Positions 1 through 7,983 of a DNA stretch of 64,000 nt are shown piece after piece. The position numbers and the translations under genes are program-made. The notes beneath the pieces were generated by a model, which was not told the DNA's origin, did no database searches, and saw only the letters and a program-made list of their open reading frames with translations. Each line of letters begins with the position of its first letter. Position 1 is the first letter of the stretch. Source of the stretch: an uncultured Pseudomonadota bacterium. GTDB lineage: Bacteria > Pseudomonadota > Gammaproteobacteria > CAJXQU01. The stretch covers positions 1 through 64,000 of the forward strand of contig CAJXQU010000011.1 in NCBI GenBank assembly GCA_913058255.1, in the 5' to 3' direction.

Positions 1-56
1 CCAAACCTCCCCATTCTTAACCATTGTATTGAGGATAGTTATCATTTTTCTCATAA

Positions 57-265
57 AAATCAATGGGGTCAGACTCGATTGATTTAAGCCTGTCGGTGGA
101 GTAAACTAGTCGTTTAGTTATTAACGAGGTGGTTTCATGGCTAGGCAAGCTCGTTTCGTATTACTGGGTCATCGACAACCTGTCATTATTCGAAGGAATA
201 GCTCCGATCTTATCTTTTGTATTGGGAATTCGGATGGAATCAATCGAAACTAACCTCATTGATTT
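57..265 (+). mobile_element. Internally deleted REP/RAYT-type element with inverted ends
   Basis: The left end has the arms AAATCAAT (57-64) and ATTGATTT (78-85) separated by 13 nt (ggggtcagactcg). The right end has AATCAAT (238-244) and ATTGATT (258-264), also 13 nt apart (cgaaactaacctc). The right end read in reverse complement matches the left spacer at 9 of 13 positions, so the two ends are inverted copies of one hairpin. The GGGGTCAGACTCGATTGATT signature is known from REP-associated tyrosine transposase loci (recalled). Only the N-terminus of the transposase remains inside, which makes this a MITE-like relic of about 210 bp that cannot move by itself. Confidence 0.7.
137..253 (+). pseudogene. 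Remnant of REP-associated tyrosine transposase (TnpA_REP, IS200-like)
   Basis: An ATG at 137 opens a 38-codon frame beginning MARQARFVLLGHRQPVIIRR, which closely resembles the start of Y1/REP-associated transposases (typically MARxxR...G...HVIxRGNN). The family is normally about 200-300 residues long with a HUH metal motif and a catalytic Tyr. None of that is present: after about 20 family-like residues the frame becomes unrelated and stops at 251-253, inside the right inverted end. The GGT preceding the ATG region could still act as a ribosome-binding site, but no functional protein is expected. Confidence 0.6.
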
Positions 266-322
266 TCAATTTTTGAAATGATTTTTTCTTTTATGAAGCA
301 TCTAGTGAAGATGCAAACTCAA

Positions 323-418
323 GGCTAACAAGTTACTCAAACGGACGCTAAACTGTTGACTAGCGCTCGTTCCTCGCAACTTTAGCTAACAATGTCACGC
401 CGCTTAGTCAGGCGTTAT
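323..418 (+). other. Integron attC-like recombination site 1
   Basis: The 5' side reads GGCTAAC...T-ACT..AA.CGG and the 3' side, in reverse complement, repeats TAAC-N3-T-N-ACT.A..CGG, with the 5' arm carrying extra unpaired bases, as expected for R''L''/L'R' of an attC. The 3' end CGCTTAGTCAGGCGTTAT is a typical attC terminus; recombination would fall at G414/TT. The central part (acggacgctaaactgttgac...agctaacaatgtcacgcc) has further partial complementarity. The size of about 96 bp is within the attC range. The next cassette starts at about 415. Confidence 0.72.
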
Positions 419-534
419 AGCAGATGCGTGCTCCGCGCGGCCTGTTATATGTATATTCTATAAAATCAAGTCTAGTAGTATTTAAAATACTAAAACTATG
501 AATTGAGGGTATAGATAGGAACTAGAGAAAATAA

Positions 535-1017
535 TTGAAAAACAAACATATTATTATAGCCTTTTTTATCCTGTTATTTAGTGGCGCTTTATATAGTTTT
601 GCAAAAATACCATATTATCCAAAAGGGTTAATTGTGAAATCTGAGCAATTTATTCATTTTTTAAATAAAAATGATCTTAAGTCAGCATATGAGCTAACAA
701 CAAAAAAAGGAAATTACTATAATTTCAGTTCCCCTCAGTTATTTAAAAAAGTTGTTAATAGACAGGCTTACAAATTTATTAAAGCTAAAGATATAAGCGT
801 TATATATAGGTCAAATTTCCCTTTCCAAACTTACGGCAATAGAATTCGTAGATGGTTTACAGGAAGAGAGTTGAATCCCAAACAGAGAAATATAGATTTT
901 TTAATTCATGTTGATGGTAAAACAAACATTAGTTCTGGCATCCTGTTTGAAGTTCGTTGGGAATTACAAGTTAATAAGAACTGGCAAATTTCATTTTTTC
1001 AATCTCATGCTGGTTAA
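535..1017 (+). CDS. Hypothetical single-pass membrane or secreted protein in an integron cassette
   Basis: 160 residues, family not recognised. The start is TTG at 535, with a stop codon directly before it in frame and a purine-rich stretch (aggaactagagaa) upstream. The N-terminus MKNKH is basic and is followed by a hydrophobic stretch at about residues 7-24, so it is either a signal peptide or a membrane anchor. The remainder is Lys/Asn/Phe-rich and polar, and seems to be a small extracytoplasmic domain: it has aromatic residues and RRW near residue 107. The stop codon lies inside the R'' box of the following attC site, which is the normal packing of an integron cassette gene. It has very AT-rich codon use compared with the housekeeping genes. 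Function is unknown. Confidence 0.7.
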   Translation: MKNKHIIIAFFILLFSGALYSFAKIPYYPKGLIVKSEQFIHFLNKNDLKSAYELTTKKGNYYNFSSPQLFKKVVNRQAYKFIKAKDISVIYRSNFPFQTYGNRIRRWFTGRELNPKQRNIDFLIHVDGKTNISSGILFEVRWELQVNKNWQISFFQSHAG

Positions 1018-1115
1018 TAACAGAGCATCGTATTAAAATTCATACCATACGCTCAAGTATCGTTCCGGCCAAGAACAGGCCTTCACTGGACGCGTAAAAG
1101 GTGCGCGTGTTATAC
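1015..1115 (+). other. Integron attC-like recombination site 2
   Basis: Starts at the stop of the preceding small gene with TAATAAC and ends with GTTATAC (1109-1115). The 5' sequence ATAACA-GAGCATCGTATTA pairs with the reverse complement of the 3' sequence TAAAAGGTGCGCGTGTTAT at about 15 of 18 positions, provided one extra base is allowed in one arm, a hallmark of attC L boxes. A central GGCC-aagaaca-GGCC hairpin is also present. Recombination point would be G1109/TT. Less typical at its 3' core than the sites on either side. Confidence 0.55.
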
Positions 1116-1217
1116 CCTGCTAGGGAAAATATTGTCAAATCATTTAATAAAAATGGTGGATGGTGCACTTTGAACTCGAAACCGCCTTATAGAAAGTACC
1201 ATTAACTCAATAACTAA

Positions 1218-1311
1218 TTCTAACGAAAACCTTGAAGAGTCGTCCTAAAAAACAAACGTTGTGGGTTTGGGACGCGAAACTAATCTCATGCCTTTATTGC
1301 CGGTGTTAGTC
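1218..1311 (+). other. Integron attC-like recombination site 3
   Basis: R'' TTCTAAC (1218-1224) pairs with R' GTTAGTC (1305-1311). An internal inverted repeat CGTCCTAAAA (1241-1250) / GTTTGGGACG (1265-1274) forms a stem. The 3' end TGCCTTTATTGCCGGTGTTAG resembles common attC termini. Together with site 2 it delimits a cassette of about 196 bp (1110-1305) of which only about 100 nt precede the attC and in which I see no credible gene. Confidence 0.6.
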
Positions 1312-1313
1312 AT

Positions 1314-2072
1314 ATGAAAATAATTTTAAGTTTTGCCTTTTTAGTACTATTCGGCTACCTATGCGCTGCAGGGTTACTCTATGTCTTTCAGCGTAATTTT
1401 TTGTACTTCCCAACGAAAGAATACGAACATCCCTTTGAGCGTATTAGCATTTCAAACCAAGATGTCACTAATGAGGTTATTGTATTAAATAAGGGCAATA
1501 GTAAAGCTTTGATATATTTTGGTGGAAATGGCGAGGCAATTGTCGCTAACGCTGAGAAGTTTTCATCTGTTTTCTCCGGAGTCACAGTTTATCTTGTTAA
1601 TTATAGAGGCTATGGCGGTAGTAGCGGCAAGCCAACGGAGTCTGGTATTTATAGTGATGCACTAGCGGTATATGATGAAATAAAAGAATTTCATACTCAT
1701 GTTTCTGTCGTTGGAAGAAGCCTTGGATCTGGGGTCGCTACTTATTTAGCGGTTAACCGAACGATAGAAAAAATCGTGCTTATAACACCTTATGATAGTG
1801 TGTTAAATGTAGCTAAAACAAAATTTCCTTTTTTTCCTATTAAGTTTCTTCTAAAAGATAATTATGATTCATTATCTAGAGTGAAACTTATTAAATCAAA
1901 AGTGTTAGTTATTGCAGCTGAGCATGATCAAGTAATACCTATGAGTCATACAGAAAGGCTGGCTAATGAATTTGGAAACGATCAAGTTTTGTTAAAAGTC
2001 ATAAAGAAAGCGGGGCACAATAGCCTTTCAAATAGCACTGATTATTACCAAGCTCTTAGTGATTTTATGTGA
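1314..2072 (+). CDS. Alpha/beta hydrolase, BEM46/ABHD-like
   Basis: 252 residues. An N-terminal hydrophobic segment (about 4-24) anchors it or exports it, followed by the FLYFPTKEY motif common in BEM46-type hydrolases. The oxyanion loop YFGGNGE lies near 68-74, then NYRGYGGSSGKP (96-107), the nucleophile elbow GRSLGSG with Ser136, Asp205 in EHDQVIP, and His235 in AGHN, which completes the catalytic triad. Substrate is unknown; relatives are esterases or acyl hydrolases. The ATG lies 9 bp after the recombination point of the attC at 1218-1311, so the gene sits where a cassette gene would. Codon use is AT-rich like the preceding cassette gene and unlike trmA downstream. Confidence 0.85.
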   Translation: MKIILSFAFLVLFGYLCAAGLLYVFQRNFLYFPTKEYEHPFERISISNQDVTNEVIVLNKGNSKALIYFGGNGEAIVANAEKFSSVFSGVTVYLVNYRGYGGSSGKPTESGIYSDALAVYDEIKEFHTHVSVVGRSLGSGVATYLAVNRTIEKIVLITPYDSVLNVAKTKFPFFPIKFLLKDNYDSLSRVKLIKSKVLVIAAEHDQVIPMSHTERLANEFGNDQVLLKVIKKAGHNSLSNSTDYYQALSDFM

Positions 2073-2087
2073 CGTTTTAATATATGA

Positions 2088-2168
2088 AGTTAACCTACAA
2101 AAACTACGGATAGATAGTCTTTAGATATGGATAAACAAGATTCGAGAGGAATTAGTTTTAAGTTAAGA
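2088..2168 (+). other. Possible degenerate attC-like inverted repeat
   Basis: AGTTAAC (2088-2094) followed by CTACAAAAACTA is mirrored by TTAGTTTTAA-GTTAAG (2152-2167): the reverse complement of the latter reads TTAAC-TTA-AAACTAA. Position (just after the hydrolase stop) and length (81 bp) suit an attC, which would make the hydrolase a third cassette. The region is very AT-rich, so chance complementarity is a real possibility. Confidence 0.28.
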
Positions 2169-2242
2169 AAATAAAAAAAACGTATAAATTTCAAAGCCTT
2201 CAAGAATCAATATTTTCACTTCGAATCTAAACTGATCAAGAA

Positions 2243-3334
2243 TTAAACCTTTTTAGTAAGATAAACACCACACTCCAAATGGTGTGTATAAGGAAACTGA
2301 TCAAACGCTGCAAAGCGTTCTATTTTATGAGTTTCGGTGATTACACTCAGGTTGTCGTGTAGTGTTTCAGGATTACAGCTGATATAAATAATATTCTCAT
2401 ACTCTGTGACTTGTTGGACTGTGTCGGCGTCTAAACCACAGCGTGGAGGGTCTACTAGCACGGTTGAAAACTGGCATTCTTCTAACGCTAAGTCGGCCAC
2501 TTTTCGTGTTTCTTTTTTACCTTGTAAAACTAGGGTTAAGTCTTCAGATGGCATTCTTAGGATATCTACATTTTTTATATTATTTTGTTCGATATTAAAA
2601 CGCGCAGCGTTGACGGATGTCTTTGAAATTTCGGTTGCGACGACGCGATTGAAGTTTTGTGCGAGTGGTAGGGTGAAGTTGCCGTTTCCGCAGTAAAACT
2701 CGATTAAGTCTCCGCCTGCATCACGCGTGGCATCCAGCGTCCATTCGATCATCTTTTGACAGACTTCACCATTCGGCTGAGTGAAACCATTTTCAATTTG
2801 TTGGTAGTGATATTCTCGATCATTAATGTTGAGTGTTTCGATGACAAAATCACGTTCAAGTATGATTTTCTTTTTCCGTGAGCGTCCGACTATATCGATA
2901 TCATATTGTTGACGCAGTTGTTGTGCTTCCTGTTCCCATTCTTCATCAATAGGTTTGTGATACAACATGCTCACCAATAGTTGACCGGACAAGGTACTCA
3001 GGAAATCGATTTCAAATAACTTGAAACGTAGTGTTTGGTTTTGTTTGATCGTATTTAGGAAATCAAACATCATGTCACGAATGCGTGGTGACACCATTTC
3101 GCAACTATCTAGTTTAATGGGGTGTTTATTATTACCCGGTTCAAACATCACATAATCTAGCTCATCGTTATCATGCCAGACTCGAAATTCTGCTCGAAGA
3201 CGATAATTAGAGGTTAAGGATGTGAATACTTCTATTTCAGGAGAATCAAAGTTTGAGAAGTCTTGCTTAATTTTATTAACTTTATCTTTAAGTAATTGAT
3301 CATAACGTTCTGGTTGAATTTTGGGTAATGCCAT
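2243..3334 (-). CDS. trmA: tRNA (uracil-5-)-methyltransferase TrmA
   Basis: Makes 5-methyluridine at position 54 of the T loop in tRNA (and the equivalent in tmRNA) using S-adenosylmethionine. 363 residues, full length. The SAM-binding motif FYCGNGNF is at 213-220, DPPRCG at 295-300, the nucleophile Cys320 in YISCNPETL and the general-base Glu354 in HHLECGVYL, equivalent to Cys324 and Glu358 of the E. coli enzyme. It lacks the TRAM domain and Fe-S cysteines of RlmD-type paralogues, which supports TrmA. It is transcribed alone, towards the hydrolase gene, and separated by about 165 bp from waaA. Confidence 0.96.
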   Translation of the reverse strand: MALPKIQPERYDQLLKDKVNKIKQDFSNFDSPEIEVFTSLTSNYRLRAEFRVWHDNDELDYVMFEPGNNKHPIKLDSCEMVSPRIRDMMFDFLNTIKQNQTLRFKLFEIDFLSTLSGQLLVSMLYHKPIDEEWEQEAQQLRQQYDIDIVGRSRKKKIILERDFVIETLNINDREYHYQQIENGFTQPNGEVCQKMIEWTLDATRDAGGDLIEFYCGNGNFTLPLAQNFNRVVATEISKTSVNAARFNIEQNNIKNVDILRMPSEDLTLVLQGKKETRKVADLALEECQFSTVLVDPPRCGLDADTVQQVTEYENIIYISCNPETLHDNLSVITETHKIERFAAFDQFPYTHHLECGVYLTKKV

Positions 3335-3499
3335 CTGTGTCTCTTAGTATGTGTTTCGAGGGTGAGGTCAATTCTTTGCGCATTCTATCAGCCATCTGGC
3401 TTGGTGGCATATAAAAAAATCTATGATGGAAAAAGTGAAATGCTAGCAGGCAGGTGTAAAACACAACAATAGTTGATTGAATATATTCAGTTTACTTAA

Positions 3500-4774
3500 C
3501 TATGATAGTAACTTATGAATAATTTGCATATGCAGTTCAGCAGCACCTTGATTTTTTATAACAAGATTTTTTGCACTTTCCCCTAACTCTTTTCTTTTGG
3601 TTTTATTTTGAAAAAGTTCAATTATTTTAGTGGCTATATCATATTGATCGGAAACTCTCTCTACGGCATTAGTATCTAAAAAAGTTTGGAATATTTTTTC
3701 TATTTTGAACGTGTAAGGTCCCATTAGTATGGGCAAGCTCAGGCTTGCAGGTTCAAGTAGATTGTGGCCGCCGATAGGAGTCAGGCTGCCTGCGACTAAC
3801 GCGATATCAGAAGCTCCATAACAAATCAACAGATCGCCCATTGTGTCGACTAAATAGATGTGTCCTTGAATATCTTGATTCAGACTTCTTCTTACTGTGG
3901 TGAAACTTTTTTTTATGCAGAGCTGGTATACGTTATCAAACCTTTCAGGATGCCTTGGTACGAGGATTAGTAAGGAGTCAGGGATTGTTTTTAGTATTTC
4001 CTGATGTGCGGCTAAAATGATCTCTTCTTCACCTTCGTGTGTGCTGGCGGCTATCCATACTGGCCGTGTGATACCGATTCTCTTTTTTAAGGCTAATGCT
4101 ATCTTGGTCAGATCTGCGGGTAGTTGTTGATCAAATTTTAAGCTGCCAGTGATGGTTACATTTTCTGAGGCTGCGCCTAAAGCAATGATCCGTTTAGCAT
4201 CCTGATCTGTTTGGGCTGCAATGCTGTTTATACCTGCAAATGTTGCTTGAGAAAGTATCGATATTTTTTGATAGCCATTATATGAGCTCTCTGACATGCG
4301 GGCATTAGCCAGTAAGACAGGAATATTTTTTTCTTGGCAAAGGTGGATTAAGTTAGGCCAGACTTCGGTTTCGATGATGATCAGAATATCGGGTTGTATC
4401 TGCTCGATAAACCGTTGTTGAAAGTTGATCAAATCATACGGAATGTAGTGATGGATGATTTTATTTTTATACTTGTTCTTGTAACGTCGCTCAACGGTTT
4501 CTGCTCCGGTTGGCGTTGTTGTTGTCATGATGATTACTAGATCAGAGTATTCGGCAAACAGCTTTCTTACCAGCGGAGCAGTGGCTTCGACTTCGCCGAC
4601 TGAAACGGCGTGGATCCAGAATAGATGTTTTGGCCTTTTTTCTATTTTTTCTACAAAACCTAAGCGCTCTTTCCAGCGCTGGCGATACATGGGGTTTTTA
4701 TTGCCTTTGAGAAAAAGACGAGTAAAAACGACCGGTAGGCCAATAAATAGCAACAGTGAATAAAGTCTGCGCAT
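3500..4774 (-). CDS. waaA: 3-deoxy-D-manno-octulosonic acid (Kdo) transferase WaaA
   Basis: Transfers Kdo from CMP-Kdo to the lipid A precursor at the inner face of the inner membrane. 424 residues. An N-terminal membrane anchor lies at 4-21; the GT30 domain shows IHAVSVGEVEA with the likely base Glu61, IMTTTTPTGAETV, and the conserved ETEVWPN at 135-141; the C-terminal half contains the sugar-nucleotide site with GGHNLLEPA and MGPYTF. It follows hldD directly (stop of hldD at 4775, ATG at 4774), so heptose supply and Kdo transfer are coupled in one leftward operon hldE-hldD-waaA. Confidence 0.96.
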   Translation of the reverse strand: MRRLYSLLLFIGLPVVFTRLFLKGNKNPMYRQRWKERLGFVEKIEKRPKHLFWIHAVSVGEVEATAPLVRKLFAEYSDLVIIMTTTTPTGAETVERRYKNKYKNKIIHHYIPYDLINFQQRFIEQIQPDILIIIETEVWPNLIHLCQEKNIPVLLANARMSESSYNGYQKISILSQATFAGINSIAAQTDQDAKRIIALGAASENVTITGSLKFDQQLPADLTKIALALKKRIGITRPVWIAASTHEGEEEIILAAHQEILKTIPDSLLILVPRHPERFDNVYQLCIKKSFTTVRRSLNQDIQGHIYLVDTMGDLLICYGASDIALVAGSLTPIGGHNLLEPASLSLPILMGPYTFKIEKIFQTFLDTNAVERVSDQYDIATKIIELFQNKTKRKELGESAKNLVIKNQGAAELHMQIIHKLLS

Positions 4775-5713
4775 TTAATTATTTATTACGTCGAGGTATT
4801 CCTTTGTGCCTTGTTCTACGCTTTTAAAGTCTGCGATGTAGCCAACACCTCTTAGTGCTGAAATATCTGCTTGAGTGAAACTTTGATAACGCCCTACAAG
4901 ATGTTCAGGAAAGGGGATGTATTCTAACTCACCTTTTCCATGCCAAGCGAGAACGGCTTTTGCGACATCATTGAAGGTTTGTGCTCGGCCTGTTCCTAAG
5001 TTAAAGATCCCTCGAACTTGAGGGTTTTCCATGAGCCAGTGATTGACGTTTACGACATCGCCTACATAGACAAAATCTCGTTGTTGCTCACCATTACCAT
5101 AGCCGTCACAGCCTTCAAATAGTTTCACTTTCCCATTGTCTTTAATTTGATTATTTAGATGCCAAGCAACGCTCGCCATGCTGCCTTTATGCTGCTCACG
5201 TGGACCATAAACATTGAAGTATCTTAATCCAACAACTTGGCTATGGATCTTTCTTTGGTTTTGTCGCACGTACTGATCAAACAAAAGTTTTGAGTATCCA
5301 TAAACATTTAATGGCGCTTCATTTTCTGGCGATTCTTTGAAGGTTTCATTACCGCCATAGGTTGCTGCACTGGATGCATAAACAAATGGGATTTCTTTAT
5401 TGACACAAAATTTGAACAGGTTTTTTGTATAGGTATAGTTATTTTCCATCATGAACTTTCCATCCCATTCGGTGGTTGCTGAGCATGCACCTTGGTGGAA
5501 AATCATATCGATACCTTTTGCATCTAGATTCTTAAGCTGAGATTGAAATTCATCTTTATCAAAATAATCCATTACTGTGCAGTCAGCGATATTTTTGAAC
5601 TTGGTGCCGTCGCTTAAATCATCCACGACTATAATATCGCTACGACCCATGGCATTGAGTTGTTTGACTTGGTTACTGCCGATGAATCCGGCCCCGCCTG
5701 TTACGATGATCAT
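4775..5713 (-). CDS. hldD: ADP-glyceromanno-heptose 6-epimerase HldD
   Basis: Converts ADP-D-glycero-beta-D-manno-heptose to the L-glycero form for the LPS inner core. 312 residues. An extended SDR fold is shown by the NAD(P)-binding [10 protein letters not shown] at 5-14, DDLSDG near 31-36, SSAATYGG at 114-121 and the catalytic YxxxK, Tyr138/Lys142 in [17 protein letters not shown] and the late QRDFVYVGD segment are characteristic of HldD. It lies between hldE and waaA with a 40-bp gap to hldE. Confidence 0.97.
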   Translation of the reverse strand: MIIVTGGAGFIGSNQVKQLNAMGRSDIIVVDDLSDGTKFKNIADCTVMDYFDKDEFQSQLKNLDAKGIDMIFHQGACSATTEWDGKFMMENNYTYTKNLFKFCVNKEIPFVYASSAATYGGNETFKESPENEAPLNVYGYSKLLFDQYVRQNQRKIHSQVVGLRYFNVYGPREQHKGSMASVAWHLNNQIKDNGKVKLFEGCDGYGNGEQQRDFVYVGDVVNVNHWLMENPQVRGIFNLGTGRAQTFNDVAKAVLAWHGKGELEYIPFPEHLVGRYQSFTQADISALRGVGYIADFKSVEQGTKEYLDVINN

Positions 5714-5753
5714 GTTTTTAGTCCTAAGTATTAATTACTAAATATGGCTTAAT

Positions 5754-7181
5754 TTAATGGTTTTTTTGTGCGGACTCGATCAGTTTGGTCGTTGAGTAAC
5801 CATCGAGAAAGTCGAGTACGATAACCTTGCCGCCATTGTCAGCGACCTGTTGGCCACCGGCGATGTCTTCAATTTTATAGTCACCACCTTTGATCAAAAT
5901 ATCGGGGAGTAAACGGCTGATCAAACGTTCTGGAGTATCTTCAGTAAACGGTACTACCCAGTCTACGCAGGATAAAGCGCCGAGAACGGTCATTCGATCG
6001 TTGAGTTTATTTAAAGGTCTTGTTTCTCCTTTTAGGCGTTTAACCGATGCATCGTCGTTAACTGCAATAATGAGTCTATCGCCGAGTGCGCGGGCTTTCT
6101 CAAGGTAGCTAACATGACCTGCATGGAGAATATCAAAACAGCCATTGGTCATGACAATTTTTTCACCACGCAAACGTGCTGCGGCGATTTGATCGGCCAT
6201 GGACTCTTCATCTTGAATGCCGGTTTCTTCTTCGCTTGGTTCGTGTAATGCGGTGTGTAATTCCTCAAGCGTGACACTGGCAGCACCGAGTTTGGCGACG
6301 ACGAGCCCGGCTGCTGTATTGGCTAATGTTGTTGCGTGGACTAATGTTCCGCCAGCCGCGAGAGTTGTTGCTAGGGTTGCAATAACGGTGTCACCAGCGC
6401 CAGTGACATCAAAAACTTCAGCAGCTTTTGCGGGTAAATGCACGGGCTCTTCATCGTGTTGCAATAGCGTCATACCGTGTTCGCCACGAGTAACCAGTAG
6501 GGCTTCAAGCTTTAGAGCAGAGCATAATGCTTTGCCTTTACTGACTATTTCTTCGACATCACGACACTCTCCAACCACGTCGGTAAACTCGCCATAGTTT
6601 GGGGTCATTAGTGTTGCCCCAGTGTATTTACGGAAGTCGTTTCCTTTCGGATCAACGATAACTTTCTTGCCGGCACTTTTTGCTAAGCCGATCATTTTCT
6701 GGACTTCTGAAAGGCAGCCTTTTGCGTAGTCCGATAAGATCACAACATCGGTATTTTCAAGTCGTTGTTTATAATTTTCGATTAAGCCATCGACATCTAA
6801 ACCCATAGTATTCGATTCAAAGTCGAGGCGGATCAGTTGTTGATGCTGACTTAAAACGCGTAATTTTGTAATCGTCGGATAATCTGATAATCGAGTAAAT
6901 TGACAGACGACACCTAGATTATTGAGTTCTTTTTCTAGCGTATTGGATGCATCATCGTTGCCAGTGAGGCCCATTAAGGTTGCATTTGCATTAAGGCTTG
7001 CAACATTGAGAGCAACGTTGCCAGCACCACCAGGGCGCTCTTCAATTTCATTGATACGTACGACGGGAACAGGGGCTTCAGGCGAAACGCGTTGGGTTGG
7101 GCCTGACCAATAACGGTCAAGAATGATGTCTCCAACGACAAGAACTTGGGCTGAATCAAACGGAAGATATGTAGGTAGCAT
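5754..7181 (-). CDS. hldE: Bifunctional heptose 7-phosphate kinase / heptose 1-phosphate adenylyltransferase HldE
   Basis: Supplies ADP-heptose for the LPS core: the N-terminal domain phosphorylates D-glycero-beta-D-manno-heptose 7-phosphate and the C-terminal domain adenylylates heptose 1-phosphate. 475 residues, the usual length of the fused enzyme. The PfkB/ribokinase domain (1 to about 320) has GGAGNVALN at 51-59 and DVTGAGD with the catalytic Asp264. The nucleotidyltransferase domain carries [12 protein letters not shown] (345-356) with HxGH, and IKGGDY. First gene of the leftward hldE-hldD-waaA unit and divergent from the DUF3108 gene, whose ATG is about 40 bp away. Confidence 0.97.
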   Translation of the reverse strand: MLPTYLPFDSAQVLVVGDIILDRYWSGPTQRVSPEAPVPVVRINEIEERPGGAGNVALNVASLNANATLMGLTGNDDASNTLEKELNNLGVVCQFTRLSDYPTITKLRVLSQHQQLIRLDFESNTMGLDVDGLIENYKQRLENTDVVILSDYAKGCLSEVQKMIGLAKSAGKKVIVDPKGNDFRKYTGATLMTPNYGEFTDVVGECRDVEEIVSKGKALCSALKLEALLVTRGEHGMTLLQHDEEPVHLPAKAAEVFDVTGAGDTVIATLATTLAAGGTLVHATTLANTAAGLVVAKLGAASVTLEELHTALHEPSEEETGIQDEESMADQIAAARLRGEKIVMTNGCFDILHAGHVSYLEKARALGDRLIIAVNDDASVKRLKGETRPLNKLNDRMTVLGALSCVDWVVPFTEDTPERLISRLLPDILIKGGDYKIEDIAGGQQVADNGGKVIVLDFLDGYSTTKLIESAQKNH

Positions 7182-7218
7182 GAAACTATGGCAAAATGGA
7201 AAGGTCGAATTCTACCAT

Positions 7219-7959
7219 ATGACTATGAAACAGTATTTATTTCCAACAATATTCTTTGTTTTTTCCTTAATCAGTTCATCTGTGTTTGCTGAGTTACCAC
7301 GTTCTTTCAGTGCTTCTTATGCTTTGCATTATGATGACTTACGCATTGGCGTGATGGAACGTCGTTTTACTCGTAATAATGATGGTTCAGGTATGTTTGA
7401 GTCTAAAGGTAAGCTGACTGGGTTAGCTGCTTTGTTTCGTAAAGATCAGATATCAGAAAGCAGTCGGTTTGAGATTAAAGCAGGGCAGTTACGACCGATT
7501 CAATATCAGTACTCTAAAACGGGTGGTAAAAAAGAGAAGGTGGAGAAGCATCGTTTTGATTGGGAGAATAATAAGGTTTCGAGTACGACAAATGATGGTA
7601 ATAAGGAATCAGACATTACTCGAGGTTTGTTAGATAAGCTACTTTACCAACTAGCGATTATGGAAGTTGAGGAGCCGAAAGCAGGTTTAGAGTTTAATAT
7701 CATTGATGGCACAACATTAAAAACCTATCAATTTGCTTATAAAGGTGAAGAGGAACTGAAAACGCCCATGGGTACGTTTCAAACATTGAAGTTTGAACGG
7801 GTACGTTCTAAAGAGTCTGATAGTAATAACCCAAACAAACGTAGCACTATTTTATGGAGTGCACCTTCGTTACATAATTTACCGATCAGGGTTGATAATG
7901 TTGATAAGAAAGGACATTTGACCTCGATTGTGGTCAAGAAGGTATCTGGACTCAAATAG
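7219..7959 (+). CDS. DUF3108-family exported protein
   Basis: 246 residues from the ATG at 7219 (a second ATG at 7225 gives 244). Longer in-frame starts back to 7123 would overlap hldE antisense and would bury the signal peptide, so I reject them. The signal peptide is MKQYLF... up to a probable cleavage in SSVFA|ELPRS. The mature part is rich in beta strands and matches the DUF3108 pattern: ASYALHYDDLRIGVMER near the start, GLLDKLLYQLAI in the middle, TPMGTFQTLKFERVR and the closing LPIRVDNVDKKG. Probably periplasmic; function unknown. A weak GGAAAGG lies 14 bp upstream. Confidence 0.82.
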   Translation: MTMKQYLFPTIFFVFSLISSSVFAELPRSFSASYALHYDDLRIGVMERRFTRNNDGSGMFESKGKLTGLAALFRKDQISESSRFEIKAGQLRPIQYQYSKTGGKKEKVEKHRFDWENNKVSSTTNDGNKESDITRGLLDKLLYQLAIMEVEEPKAGLEFNIIDGTTLKTYQFAYKGEEELKTPMGTFQTLKFERVRSKESDSNNPNKRSTILWSAPSLHNLPIRVDNVDKKGHLTSIVVKKVSGLK

Positions 7960-7970
7960 CTCGAGTCCAG
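7946..7970. terminator. Inverted repeat between convergent genes (possible terminator)
   Basis: CTGGACTC (7946-7953) and GAGTCCAG (7963-7970) are perfect 8-bp arms around a 9-nt loop, overlapping the stop codon of the DUF3108 gene and facing the end of dsbC. Neither side has a strong T-run, so an intrinsic terminator is likely but not certain. Confidence 0.42.
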
Positions 7971-7983
7971 ATTCAGAGTTGCT

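Noticed and set aside
421-480. Possible further attC end (gcgtgctccgcgcggcctgttat)
   Set aside because: A CTGTTAT terminus is present, but no matching 5' arm could be found.
2406-2696. Open frame antisense to trmA
   Set aside because: No family resemblance, wholly inside a well-identified gene, codon pattern is the mirror of trmA.
6217-6597. 126-codon plus-strand frame within hldE
   Set aside because: Ser/Ala/Val-rich antisense shadow of the kinase domain; no ribosome-binding site or homology.
7123-7218. N-terminal extension of the DUF3108 protein
   Set aside because: It would overlap hldE on the other strand and place 32 polar residues ahead of a clear signal peptide.
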